This document shows, piece after piece, positions 12,086 to 22,449 of a stretch of DNA of 64,000 nucleotides (the first letter of the stretch is position 1; every line of letters starts with the position of its first letter). Under the pieces are notes generated by a model. It saw nothing but the letters and a program-made list of their open reading frames with translations. It ran no database searches and was not told the DNA's origin. The stretch is from Pyxicephalus adspersus (taxonomy: Eukaryota > Chordata > Amphibia > Anura > Pyxicephalidae), in NCBI RefSeq assembly GCF_032062135.1, contig NC_092861.1, positions 139,266,438-139,330,437 of the forward strand, in the 5' to 3' direction. A program made the translations under genes and the position numbers.

Positions 12086-13105
12086 TGGGATTTCTTTTTC
12101 ATTTACATGCAACTGTTAAGAAAACACCGGACTGTGTTTAGCACGTAATTATATCCAAATGCCTGGTCTGTATGTGGAGCATGTAAGTGAATTCTACACA
12201 TTTTCAAATACAATAAATAAAGGGATCCATAAAAGGTAGTGTGCTCCTATTTTGTGGCTTACCTTATCACGTGAGCAGATACTGGTCATCCATGCCAATC
12301 TTTGGCTAAGTGCAGGGTCTCTACAATGGGTTCCCTTCCTGACACTCCTAAACTCACTTTGCCTGCAATTGGCCACCATTCTTTTCTATTGCAATGACTG
12401 GTACTGGTGACCTGGAGGAGCAGTGACATTGCTCCCTAATTAAACGATAGCGCTCTGATCTAATGGTTGGCTGCTAGACCCAAGCACTGTCACAAGATAG
12501 GAAGTGACATGTATACCTATACTTATTAATGCCAGGTATTGTCCCAGCTGCAAAGAAGGAAAGAGGTATCCATAGTTAGATAAGCATATGACTTTTGCAT
12601 AGAAACTTAAAATTTCCCATTAATGGGCAATGTGACTGCATTTTACATGACAGCATACAAACAGGGCAGAGGAATTCTGCTAGCAGTTTAGTTCTGTACA
12701 TTTAGAGTTTTTTATTTTAAACAGTTCATCAAAGACAGGCAGTAAAATGCACATTAAAAAGGATAAAGTAAAGTGGGGATTGCAAAAAAAGAAAGAGGAA
12801 TAACCTAATAAAAAGAAAAAAAAAATAACAAGAATACTTAAAAATACTCTGGGTACAAACTGTAAAAAAGGCAAAGTTCTGCTTTAAACATAATTAGAGA
12901 AACAATTCTCCCCTCCTAGCATGGTTTTCCTTTAACTACCCTTTGCTGTGCTCCATGACAGATCTGATCAGTGTAAACTCTACATAGTTCCAATTCATAC
13001 AATTTTAATACACCTCTGGGATTCTGCAGCCGTGTCTCTCGCTACTTCAAAATTTAAAAATAATAAGCTGTTCCTCATTTTTTAAATCAAATAGCAGCCT
13101 ATTTT
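12086..13105. other. Unique DNA, no gene recognised
   Basis: A-rich in 12780-12830. The minus-strand frames at 12194-12379 and 12680-12874 show no known family. Confidence 0.45.
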
Positions 13106-13262
13106 TAAGCATGTGAGCCGCAGGAGATGCATGTCAGGAGTCTCCAGAGCGTAGTAAAGTCGTGCGAGATGGGGATCATGCACGAACCCAGCCCTTTGAG
13201 ATGCGTGATTTTCATGTGAGTAATGACTGTGTATTTTAAATAACTGCAGAGCATTCTATTGC

Positions 13263-13490
13263 CTAACCAGCGGCATCCTGGGATATGTCCGCTCTCAGTT
13301 TGAGCGTCTCAGCGTCTGGTTCCTCTAATGCAATACCTTTGGCCTTAATAAATTCCATAGCATACTTATAAAGAGTATGGGGAAATATTGGAGGATACTG
13401 ATGTTCCCAACCTCCTCCTGAAAACACTGCTTTCCTGGCTATCTCTGGTTTCAGTGTATTATAGGTCTCTGACCCTAAATAATCATGCAT
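13263..13490 (-). pseudogene. Protein-like 75-codon ORF, unrecognised
   Basis: The minus-strand frame reads like real protein: balanced composition, a GGGWEHQYPP turn-rich stretch at about residues 25-34, then an amphipathic stretch TLYKYAMEFIKAKG at about 39-52, and it ends RADISQDAAG. I cannot assign a family. The start codon lies directly beside a plus-strand LINE tail (13493-13615), so the original 5' part may be cut off by that insertion. The last ten codons coincide with the GCATCCTGGGATATG core shared by T2-like MITEs, so the C-terminus is probably repeat-derived. It may be an exon remnant of a host gene or of an old mobile element. Confidence 0.3.
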
Positions 13491-13492
13491 TT

Positions 13493-13615
13493 TTAGATTG
13501 TAAGCTCATTTAGGCAAAGTCCTTCTCTCATCCTGTGTAATTTGTATTTGTCTATCCCCTATTTACTGAACAGCGCTGCGTAATATGTTTACACTTTAGA
13601 AATGCCAAATAATAA
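13493..13615 (+). mobile_element. LINE 3' tail fragment
   Basis: Plus-strand copy of the TAGATTGTAAGCTC ... CAGCGCTGCGTAATATG tail, diverged and lacking the ORF2 relic. It has a short AATAATAAG end instead of a long TTA run. Confidence 0.7.
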
Positions 13616-13663
13616 GCAAGTGACAAAGCTCTTGGATCAGAATTGAAGCCCTAAAATGTATGG

Positions 13664-13884
13664 CCTGGTTTATTAAAGCTCTTCAAGGTTGGAGAGGATA
13701 TACATTCACCAGTGAACCTGGGTGATCCAGCAAACCTAAATGGATTTCTTAAAAGTAATTTACTATTTGTTAGCAAATGTTTTCAATCTTGGACCAGATC
13801 CATTCCAAGTTTGGTGGATCACCAAGGTTTACAGATGAAAGTGTATCTTTCCAGTCTTCGAGAGCTTAATTAAATCAGGCCCTA
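13664..13884. mobile_element. Foldback MITE, GGGCCTGATTTATTAAAG family
   Basis: The left end GGCCTGGTTTATTAAAGC and the right end (minus strand) GGGCCTGATTTAATTAAGC are inverted. Inner arms carry GGGTGATCCAGCAAACCT on the left and its complement on the right (GGTGGATCACC), with a central loop near GTTAGCAAATG. The nearly full-length arms can pair along about 100 bases each. TA flanks both ends, a possible mariner-type duplication, though the copy at 54644 does not support that target. Confidence 0.75.
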
Positions 13885-14340
13885 TGTCTTTATGCAAGCA
13901 GTTTACATACCTGATTTGATTTGGTATCAACCTCCTACAATCCCCTGTTCAGCAGAGCAAAACTAATCAGAAAACACAAAGATTCAACCAGTTGTGCTAC
14001 TGGGATCATGTGCTAACAGAGAACACGATGATCGGAGGGGAGAATAAAATTAGCTTATTAGTATGCTGCTTCTTCTTTCACTTTTCAGTCACTTACTGTG
14101 CTCAGTGGTTTGATTCACTGCACTTTGTAGTGGTAAGAGTGAGACCAGGAATTCAACAGGCTTGGAAATGCTGTATTCTTCATGATTTTCAACTAGGTTT
14201 TTTTCTTAATTAAGTATAATTAAGTATTATTTTCTGGTCACTTGACAATATTCATGTATATTCAAAAGTATTTAAAAAATAATTTAACATAAATCCTGAT
14301 GATCTTGCCAGTCCTTGTTTAGGCACTTTATGTGATAGAA
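13885..14340. other. Unique DNA, no feature seen
   Basis: The 73-codon frame at 13992-14213 has no recognisable domain. Confidence 0.45.
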
Positions 14341-14530
14341 TAGTGTTTCTCAACTTTGTTAACATGGGGGAACCCTTGAAATAACCTTCTGGTTTTCCGG
14401 AAACCCCTTCTAAAATTACTGTATCCACAGCTCAGAGTAAACTATTGTGGTGGTCTGTGGGAAATCATTGGTATTGGCTTGAGATTCATAAACTGCATTT
14501 GCTCAAGGAACCCCCAACATTATCACTGTC
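14341..14530 (+). mobile_element. hAT MITE, CAGTGTTTCTCAAC family, 3'-truncated
   Basis: Starts TAGTGTTTCTCAACTTTGTT and continues with the family words GGAACCCTTGAAATAAC and AAACCCCTTCTAAAATTACT. Ends near CTCAAGGAACCCCC without the right terminus. Confidence 0.65.
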
Positions 14531-15854
14531 ACACAGGCTTTTGATTGGGACCAGAAATGGCTGGTTTAATGCTCATTAGGCTGGCAGGGTTCACTATGAT
14601 CATCATCAGGAAATCCACCATTTAACCATTGCAGGGGTGCATGTAGATAGGAAGTGGATAAGCAGTAAGGTAAGATAAACATAAGGTAATGCAATACATA
14701 GATAGGCTGCAACAAAAAGAAAAATTAAAGTCATTTAAAATGTTTTGGGCAATAGCAATGCTTTTGCAAACTAAATGTAATTTAGTAAGGGGTTCCATTT
14801 ACTTTATAATAGACTTTACTCTCTTTAACATAGGTGCAAATATTTCTTGCCAGCTGTATCATTTGCTGCCTAGAGTTACACTTTATTTCTCGCTCCCTTC
14901 ATTAATGCATACCAAATTTCTTTAGCTGTGAGCCTTGCACACTCTATAATTACCATCCCAAATGAAGCATGAACTAGATTTTCACTCATGTGACAAGTTT
15001 AAATAATCAAAGGTAACTCTAGAACTGGCTTTTATCATGATGAGACTTTTATATGAAGCACAAATTATGTAACCAAATCCTCACCTTGAAATTTTAGATA
15101 TCTGAATACATGAGATATATATAATAAATTTAAAGTAGAAAGAAACAATACATTTTATTATTATGTTAGAAAGGTATTATATTAATAATAATACATTTTA
15201 TTAATGTTATATACCCTGTGGAAGACATGAGCCTTGTAGCTTTTGGAAAAAAAAACTGTTAAATAAACAACAGTGTAATAAAAACTTTGTTCTGTCTGGG
15301 TATTGTATTGTATTTATTTTGATTGCGCGTCTAACAAAGTCCCTTCATGTCACTATTTCTGGTTCAATTTATTTCACTATAACATGAGACAGCACGTTGA
15401 TACCTTGCACTGTGTCCTGGGATGAGCCTGTCTGGAGTGGAGATATTCATAATCCCAAGGCCAGTCTTGACTTGATATTTCAAGAAGAGCTCAGCAATCG
15501 CAGCAGGGATTTATATCCAGAGATAGAATGCTGAATGTCTGCAAATTCTGCAAATTCCACCATTGATTATCTGTCAAGCTTGCAATGCTCAACTGACTTG
15601 TAAAAAGCATTTTATACAATGACATACAATAATTCATGAAGTGAGACTGACTGGAGGGTGAGTTCTGTATTGACGCCCTAATATTTATACTTGCAGCATC
15701 AATGTCTTCTTCATATATGCTGAGTCATTTGAAGCTGCTCATCAAATAATTAATGCAGGTGGTCGGGGCTTTATTCAATAAAACTGTTCAAAATTTAGCA
15801 AAATCAAACATTAAACAAATTGTGCTTAAGCAGGTGAAAGCTTAGCATGTGGTT

Positions 15855-15855
<1 letters not shown>
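14531..15855. other. Unique AT-rich DNA, no gene recognised
   Basis: Open frames are short (14689-14925 is 78 codons without a family). No repeat ends found. Confidence 0.45.
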
Positions 15856-15857
<2 letters not shown>

Positions 15858-15909
<52 letters not shown>

Positions 15910-15912
15910 ATT
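15858..15912. repeat. (TA)n microsatellite
   Basis: About 55 bases of TA repeat with one TTTATA interruption. The reported YIYIYI frame here is an artefact of the repeat. Confidence 0.95.
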
Positions 15913-15924
15913 TACATTTATTTA

Positions 15925-16028
15925 CAGGGGTGTAGTCATAAAAAAAGAAAAGGGGGCACAGTACTATCCATGGCAAGCTCACATGCGCATCATTTTTATG
16001 TAAACGTGCCTGCCGGACTACAACCCTG
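15925..16028. mobile_element. Short hAT MITE, CAGGGGTGTAGT family
   Basis: Begins CAGGGGTGTAGTCATAAAAA and ends ACTACAACCCTG, an inverted terminal pair. The body matches the copy at 53359-53503 (AGGGGGCA, GGCAAGC). No clear 8-bp target duplication is left here because a (TA)n/ATTTA flank has mutated. Confidence 0.6.
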
Positions 16029-16319
16029 CCTATGTGTTACTCAAAGAGGAAGACATCATGATGACATCAGAGTGACGTCATGATACCAGAACTTGCCTAT
16101 TCTCCCAATACACGTTTGAGATATATTTATATATAAATATATATAAAACGTAACATATTATATATATTATATTATATTTTTTATGTTAAAAAAATTAATG
16201 TTAAAAGAAACTAAAATCGTTGGTGGTTTGTGAGTTTCTGCCAAAGTCAGCAACAGTATCATCCAGGGTCATCATTTACTTACTACAGACACAGATGAGT
16301 CCAGCTTCTCACCTACAAT

Positions 16320-16456
16320 TTGTTTTTGTTTTTTCCTTCCTCAGGACCAACTATGTCCATAGGGTTTATATCTGGGATATGTTTATTTCCCTAGTGGTTG
16401 AACTTGATGGACTTATGTCTTTTTTCAACCTGACCTACTATGTAACTATATACAAT
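16320..16456 (+). repeat. Interspersed retroposon 3' end (GTTGAACTTGATGGAC family)
   Basis: Contains GTTGAACTTGATGGACTT, CTTTTTTCAACCTGACC and TACTATGTAACTAT. The same words occur on the other strand at 55626-55865. I know this as a very common frog repeat that resembles a LINE 3' end; the exact family is not certain. Confidence 0.6.
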
Positions 16457-16721
16457 GCTGCAGTCTGATCAGGAGAAAGGAGACAACAAGGAAATGCTTC
16501 CTTATACCTGCAGCAGACTGGTGACATCATCAGCCTAGGAAAAGTTAAGGCACTGATGCTCAAAATCTGCTTTTATTAATGAAAGGTATGGAGTTTTTTA
16601 AACACAACTCTACTTTTATAATAATTCCCCCATCCTTGACCACCTTCCCACATCTCTTCCACTACATTTTTTAAAAAACAGCAGTCTAGTCATGATCATT
16701 CAAGTGATGTCAGGGGTCCCT

Positions 16722-16871
16722 CCTAGATTGTAAGCTCTTCGGGGCAGGGTCCCCCCTTCCTGTGTCACTGTCTGTATTCGTTTGTCATTTTCAACCCCTA
16801 TTTAATGTACAGCACTGTGTAATATGTTGGAGCTATATAAATCCTGTTTATTAATATTAATATTATTATTT
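16722..16871 (+). mobile_element. LINE 3' tail (L2/Rex1-like)
   Basis: TCCTAGATTGTAAGCTCTTC, GGGGCAGGGTCC, CATTTTCAACCCCTATTTAA, GTGTAATATGTTGG and CTATATAAATCCTG, followed by a short TTA/AAT tail. A degraded pyrimidine-rich stretch from about 16620 may be the ORF2 relic. Confidence 0.75.
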
Positions 16872-17639
16872 CTTCTTTTTGCATGGGAGCAACAAAAGGA
16901 GCGAAAATCTCTCATGTAGTGACATGTAGGTACCATTTACTACTACAGAATGGTCAGTGTAATGATATACCCTAGGGGACATGTCCATAAATGCTTGGGT
17001 TTGGAATAAAGTTGATTAAATAGCTTTTGGAAGGCTACCACCACGTACTGTGGGAGATAGAGACAGATTAAAGGTAAGAATTGCAATGAAATTTGCTTTG
17101 TGGGGTACTTTTTAAAGCAGGAACTGGCATTGCAATTTAATATATTATTGATATATATGGTGACATGTCAGGAATCTATTAATGCCTTGTAAAGTTACAG
17201 AGAGATCCACTTCGATACCTGCATTGAGCAGTTCAACTGCCCAAGGCTACTGAGGCCTCCTTACTAATCCTGTAACCACTAACCTGCCTATAAACACTTT
17301 ATGCATCCACATACACATACTTATACTTCAGCAAAATTATTCAGACCTTTCTATGCATTAGACCACAAATCACATCTAGGTAATGGTTAGCAGGTGTTCA
17401 CACAGAGCCCCCCTCCATCAAACGCACGTTTTAGTCTAAGTTTTCAGTTTAAAGAATGTGAACTTCTCATTGTTTTCTACATTCCGACTTGCTCTCCCTG
17501 CAGTTCTAATGGAAACATTATGCCTATGAAATGATTTAATAACACACATTATACACTAAAACATTCTTAGTAAACCCCTTGCAGTTTTTCAATATTGCAA
17601 TGCTGCATTCATAATCCTTTTTTGTTTTTTGAATGAAAG
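16872..17639. other. Unique DNA, no feature seen
   Basis: No coding potential or repeat boundary recognised. Confidence 0.45.
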
Positions 17640-18230
17640 CCAAAACAGCTGGTGAACTGAATCAAAACTTATAAAATAAGACCATGTACAAGCAGAATTC
17701 CGTAATCTCCTGTACGCAAACCAGTAATAACAGAGTAGCTCCAAATTTGAGAAACAAGATGTTGGCTCAGCATTTTCCCAGCATTGAACTTTTATGCACA
17801 ACGTCGCCAGTAATTGACAAGGGCATTTGTTGCACAAATCCATGGGCAGAGATTTACTTGAAAGGCCAAAGGAATCTTGGTATTCTCCTCTATTTCCATC
17901 TCCAAACAAATGCTATTTATAATGGAATGTACAATACAATGCCACAGGCTATGCCAAAGGATTTTGGCAAGCACTCTTAATCTCAAGTTGCCTTTTCTTC
18001 TGTAATCACCAACCTTAACATACGGGAGACATAATTGCTTTTCATGTTTACACGGGCATACCTTTACCGTTCTGTAATTGCTTTAGACATCAATGGCTGC
18101 TTTTAATTATGGCTGCTCATCGAATTGGATGTACGCTACAATTGATGTTATGGGGCATGATTGCATTAAGGAGACTTGGGGATGTAATTTAATTTATAAT
18201 AGTGGAAAACTTAATTTTTGACAGGGAAAC
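17640..18230. promoter_or_regulatory. Candidate conserved noncoding element with homeodomain-type sites
   Basis: A repeat-free block with unusually complex AT-rich sequence: CTGTAATTGCTTTAG, ACATCAATGGCTGC, TTTTAATTATGG, ACAATTGATG and TGATTGCATTAAG between 18073 and 18168. The motifs fit homeodomain and PBX/HOX-type sites (TAATTA, ATCAAT). Open frames on both strands (17684-17980 plus, 17589-17909 minus) span the block, which argues against a strand-specific gene. Whether it is conserved must be shown by alignment. Confidence 0.35.
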
Positions 18231-18427
18231 CTAATAGGGAGGCAAAAAAAACAACACAGTTATTAGAGAAGTGCTCTGTAAAACTCATAATTAACTCAGT
18301 AACTCAGTAAAATGTCAGTAATTAAAGGAAAAACTTATAGTTTATGTGAAAGTCTAGTATGTACATGTATTTTTAGGGATGCTGTGACCTGGCTCATTTA
18401 AGGCACTGTCCTTGCTCTCCCAACTTT

Positions 18428-18788
18428 TTAAAGTGGAACGTAAGTCCCACTTTGCACAAAAGGCAATCAGGTAGTTTTTTATTACAGAAAGGGACATGCA
18501 ATGTCCCTTCTGCAAAAATTATTCTCACATACTAGCTGTCAAATTTTGCTGAGCCTAATGTGTGTGTGATACCAGATAGATGTCACGACAGATACCCAGC
18601 AATCCTGGCTTTCCTTGCACACACCCAGAACATATGAATTTCTTAGGATTTTCTGCACATCAGTGTTGGACTTATGTCATCACAGCCAATCAAGAAGATC
18701 GTTTTCAGAAAGAGAAGGATGTTGAAGTTGGCGATGTCATGCACCTGAACAGGGACTGGTGAGTATTGTGGGTTTAGTTCAGCTTTAA
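18428..18788. mobile_element. T2/Kolobok-like MITE, complete with TTAA ends
   Basis: TTAA at 18428-18431 and 18785-18788. The left end is TTAAAGTGGAACGTAAGTCC; the right end on the minus strand is TTAAAGCTGAACTAAACC. Inside are GGGACATGCAATGTCCC (a perfect inverted word) and AGCCAATCAAGAAGATCG. This is the best-bounded copy of its type in the window. Confidence 0.8.
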
Positions 18789-19528
18789 TCTTACCATTGG
18801 TCTCTTTCTTCTCCTCCCTAACTGGCAATAATGTCAGCTGGCAAAAGGCGCTGAAGGTGGTGGTGATTTCAGTGCCCTGGTCTACTTACAGTATATAAAA
18901 TGATTTTTTTTTGTACTTTAAATGCCATTAGAAAAATGCCATTCTTTACTCACACCACTAGATGGCACTGTGTACTCGTGTGTATACCAAACTCTTACTA
19001 GATTCTAACACATTTTACATGAGGACACAGTGCCCTCTACTGGCAGCCAATAACGAACAAAAGATCATTTAAAGTAGGGCTACCCTTAAAAAAAAAAAAA
19101 AAATAACACTTACTTTTACTTCTGCAGAGTTGAAAAGAAAAAAGAAAGATAAAGAAAAGAAAAAAAGAAGATAATCCTTACTTTTTTATAAAAGGGTTAT
19201 CTCCCCTTTAATATAAAGTAAAAAAAAATGATAGGGCCCTATTAAGAGCAAGTGACCTATCATAGCCAATTCAAGACTTTAAAATAGTTTACCTGTAAAA
19301 AGTAAAAAAAAAATACAGGTTGCACCCATGTGTTTTTTTATTCCTTTTTAAATAGATATTTTAAAAATACCATTTCATAAAATGGCAGGCAAAGTCACAG
19401 AAGGCAAATATGATTTTTGCGTGATTGACAGCATCCAGAAGGCAGCATAAACATTAGGGCATTGAGAAAGGGTGAACTCAACCCACTAGCAACAGTCTCT
19501 GCCATCAAAACAGCAGGAAAATGCATTG
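18789..19528. other. Simple-sequence-rich DNA, no gene
   Basis: Purine-rich runs at 19089-19170 (A-run, AAAGAAAG words) and several A-runs to 19315. TTTAAAGTAGGGCTACCC near 19068 looks like a single T2-type terminus. Confidence 0.45.
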
Positions 19529-19529
19529 C

Positions 19530-19628
19530 TATTTAATGTACACACCCCTATTGAATTTACATAGCTGCATAATTTGTTTACGCTATATAAATCATGTTTA
19601 TTATTATTATTTTTATTATTATTAATTA
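19530..19628 (+). mobile_element. LINE 3' tail, interrupted by a TTAA MITE
   Basis: Diverged tail words (TTTAATGTACACACCCC, TACGCTATATAAATCATG) run into a TTA microsatellite, in which the next element has inserted. Confidence 0.6.
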
Positions 19629-20594
19629 TTAACCACCTGAGCGTTACACTGAGGTCTAGATTTCTGTACCAAAAGTGATCCACTGTTTTTCATGAAATTT
19701 TTNNNNNNNNNNNNNNNNNNNNNNNNNNNNNNNNNNNNNNNNNNNNNNNNNNNNNNNNNNNNNNNNNNNNNNNNNNNNNNNNNNNNNNNNNNNNNNNNNN
19801 NNNNNNNNNNNNNNNNNNNNNNNNNNNNNNNNNNNNNNNNNNNNNNNNNNNNNNNNNNNNNNNNNNNNNNNNNNNNNNNNNNNNNNNNNNNNNNNNNNNN
19901 NNNNNNNNNNNNNNNNNNNNNNNNNNNNNNNNNNNNNNNNNNNNNNNNNNNNNNNNNNNNNNNNNNNNNNNNNNNNNNNNNNNNNNNNNNNNNNNNNNNN
20001 NNNNNNNNNNNNNNNNNNNNNNNNNNNNNNNNNNNNNNNNNNNNNNNNNNNNNNNNNNNNNNNNNNNNNNNNNNNNNNNNNNNNNNNNNNNNNNNNNNNN
20101 NNNNNNNNNNNNNNNNNNNNNNNNNNNNNNNNNNNNNNNNNNNNNNNNNNNNNNNNNNNNNNNNNNNNNNNNNNNNNNNNNNNNNNNNNNNNNNNNNNNN
20201 NNNNNNNNNNNNNNNNNNNNNNNNNNNNNNNNNNNNNNNNNNNNNNNNNNNNNNNNNNNNNNNNNNNNNNNNNNNNNNNNNNNNNNNNNNNNNNNNNNNN
20301 NNNNNNNNNNNNNNNNNNNNNNNNNNNNNNNNNNNNNNNNNNNNNNNNNNNNNNNNNNNNNNNNNNNNNNNNNNNNNNNNNNNNNNNNNNNNNNNNNNNN
20401 NNNNNNNNNNNNNNNNNNNNNNNNNNNNNNNNNNNNNNNNNNACGATCGACGGAGGACGACGCTGGAACACGAACACGACGCTGGATGAGCACAGCGGGA
20501 CCAGGTAAGTAAGGATGGGAAAAAACTCGGGGTTAACCATCCTAGCCGTTTTTTTTGCCCGTACGAAGGTCGGGCTTAACGGCTAGGAGGTTAA
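19629..20594. mobile_element. TTAA MITE (piggyBac-like termini) containing an assembly gap
   Basis: TTAA at 19629-19632 and 20591-20594. The left end CCACCTGAGCG and the right end (minus strand) CCTCCTAGCCG are related inverted termini. The interior at 20443-20550 is GC-rich and includes a perfect splice-donor-like CCAGGTAAGTAAGG at 20501-20514, at a place equivalent to that in the copy at 3925-4336. The right arm has its own inverted pair, CCTAGCCGTTTTTTTTGCCC and GGGCTTAACGGCTAGG. Confidence 0.75.
19703..20442. other. Assembly gap (740 N)
   Basis: Undetermined bases. The long X-filled frames reported across it have no meaning. Confidence 1.
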
Positions 20595-20619
20595 TTATTG
20601 CCTGTTGTGAGCCGAGAGG

Positions 20620-22443
20620 GTGTCAGCCAAGCCTCAACTTTTCTGTGCAAAGTGGACAAGACTCTCTGGTGGTGTGACTTTTCTCCCCTAGGGACACCAT
20701 TTTTAGCACTGCCTGGCAACGTGTGTGCCTGAGGGAGCTGTGGTGGGGTGACCGCTTAACCACAGTGTCTTCCATTGCTGGCCTTTCCGGAGGAGTGAAG
20801 AAAAGAGAGGGTTTGCAGGTAGAAGGAATGCAGGAGGAGGAGGAGAGAGAGGACTGGGGTGGCCCATGCTTTCCCACCACAACCCTCAGCCAGGTGCTGC
20901 AATGCCTCTTTCAGACTACGGCCCACTGATCTATGCAAAGCCACCCAGTGAGCGGTGAAGGACAGGTAGCATCTGTGCCTGGTTGTCCAGCTGTCCTTGG
21001 TGACGTGGATTTGGCTAGACACCGAGAATGCCAATGCCCGAGAGAGGTTTTGCATTGCATGCCCTCAACACAGGCCATCAGGACAAGGAAGGGAGCCGCG
21101 TCCACAATGCTGTTCAGCAGTAGCTGCAAGGCCAATAGTTTGGCTGGATGTGAATTAAATTTGATGACTCTTTTTTTGGTTGGGCCCATAGCCTGATTTC
21201 TTGTGCAGAACTCCGGTGCAGTGGGCTGTAGGGACTGGGAGCTAGGGGAGCTGAAGGCATCACTGGAGTACCCATCTTGCGGGGACAAATGTCGTCTGAC
21301 ACCACGAAACCTGCGGCCAGAAGCTGATACTTCCTTGCAGCTAGAAGTCTGGCTGGCACCACCTCCTGAGACAAAGTAGCAATGACAGTTGGAGGTGGAG
21401 AAGGAGTCAGTGGAGGTGGAAGAAGAGAGGATGAAGTGGTTGCACCTTCTTCAGGAGAATGCAAGTACTGCTCCCACTTTGGTTTGTGGTTCTTGTGCAT
21501 GTGGGAAAGCAGGGATGCTGTACCTAAATGTGATTCGGCCTTTCCTCTGCGAATCTGCCTGTGGCACAGGATGCAGATTGCTACGTACCTGTCATCATCT
21601 TTCAGCGTGAAAAAGGAGCACACTGGAGATGTGCGTGCAACCATTCTGCTGCTCTTTTTCTTTTCTGCCTCTGTGTCTGCTGGGTGCCCTGCGTCTGCTT
21701 TTCTCCTGCTTGTGCCCACTTGTCTGTGTGTTTTTCGGGACTCACATGAGGCAGATTTGCGTCCCCTTTTATCCCCAGTCTGTTGTTGCTGCCTTTCCTC
21801 TACATCTGTTTCAGAACTGCTGCTAGCCCTCATGGTGGTTCCCAGGTGACATCACGGTCATCATCATACTCATTTTCATCTAAGCCAACCTCTGCAAATG
21901 CAGTCACTGATCCAGAACCCTCGCCCAGCAAGTGCTGACCACACTCTCCAAGGGTCTCAAAGTCTTCCTCCTGCTCTGAAATTTGCAAGGACAGATCCTC
22001 AGGCTGTTCGTCAAACAACAAGAGGGAGTCATCGGGAGGTACAGGCACATTAGCCACGGTAACTTTCGTCTTTGCTCCTGCTACGCCTGTACTGGTTGCT
22101 GCTGCAGAAGATGAGCCTGCTGCAGAAAAAGAGCCCACTGCAGAAGAAGAGCCCGCTGCAGAAAAAGAGCCCGCTGCAGAAGAAGAGCCTGCTGCACTTG
22201 AGCCACCTGAGACCCAGTCCACAATACTCTCCACATGACGTGTTTGTATGTCCACCCTCTCACATAATCCACCAGCGTACTGGTGCTCCGCACACATCTC
22301 AGACCTACTCGACAACTTGTGCTGCTGCCTCCAAAAGTTTGCTGCTGCTGCTGCCCTACAGTGGCGGACTTCGAGGGAGTATGCCCCCTGCCAGATGAGG
22401 CAGGTCGCCCAATGCTACGCCTTCCCCTGCGTCTACAGCTCAT
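20620..22443 (-). pseudogene. hAT transposase, broken 5' half (BED finger and start of core)
   Basis: Minus strand, in pieces. 22443-22290: a start with an Arg/Gly-rich N-terminus and a poly-Gln stretch. 22315-21830: an adjacent frame with repeated Ser-Ala-Ala-Gly-Ser units and an acidic region, ending DVTWEPP at a stop that overlaps the next ATG. 21833-21114: a third frame with a BED zinc finger, C87-x2-C90 and H111-x4-H116; the aromatic usually found in the SPxWxxF motif is Cys here. 21055-20756: yet another frame with VTKDSWTT (D21, W23) and YLSFTAHWV, the typical first-aspartate region of hAT cores. The rest of the core and the C-terminal dimerisation domain are absent. Frame changes show it is inactive. 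It could also be called ZBED-like, but it is most simply a dead transposon. Confidence 0.75.
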
Positions 22444-22449
22444 CTTTTA

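Noticed and set aside
15847..16083. YIYIYI-rich frame
   Set aside because: Translation of a (TA)n microsatellite. The same holds for 26783-27067, 57899-58264 and 58114-58296.
19656..20540. Frames of 265-294 codons
   Set aside because: They consist of undetermined bases (N) and have no meaning.
21382..21849. 155-codon plus-strand frame with Cys-rich composition
   Set aside because: Antisense shadow of the hAT BED-finger region.
22072..22398. Plus-strand frame with repeated Leu-Gln-Lys-Lys-Ser units
   Set aside because: Antisense of the Ser/Ala/Gly repeat of the hAT relic.
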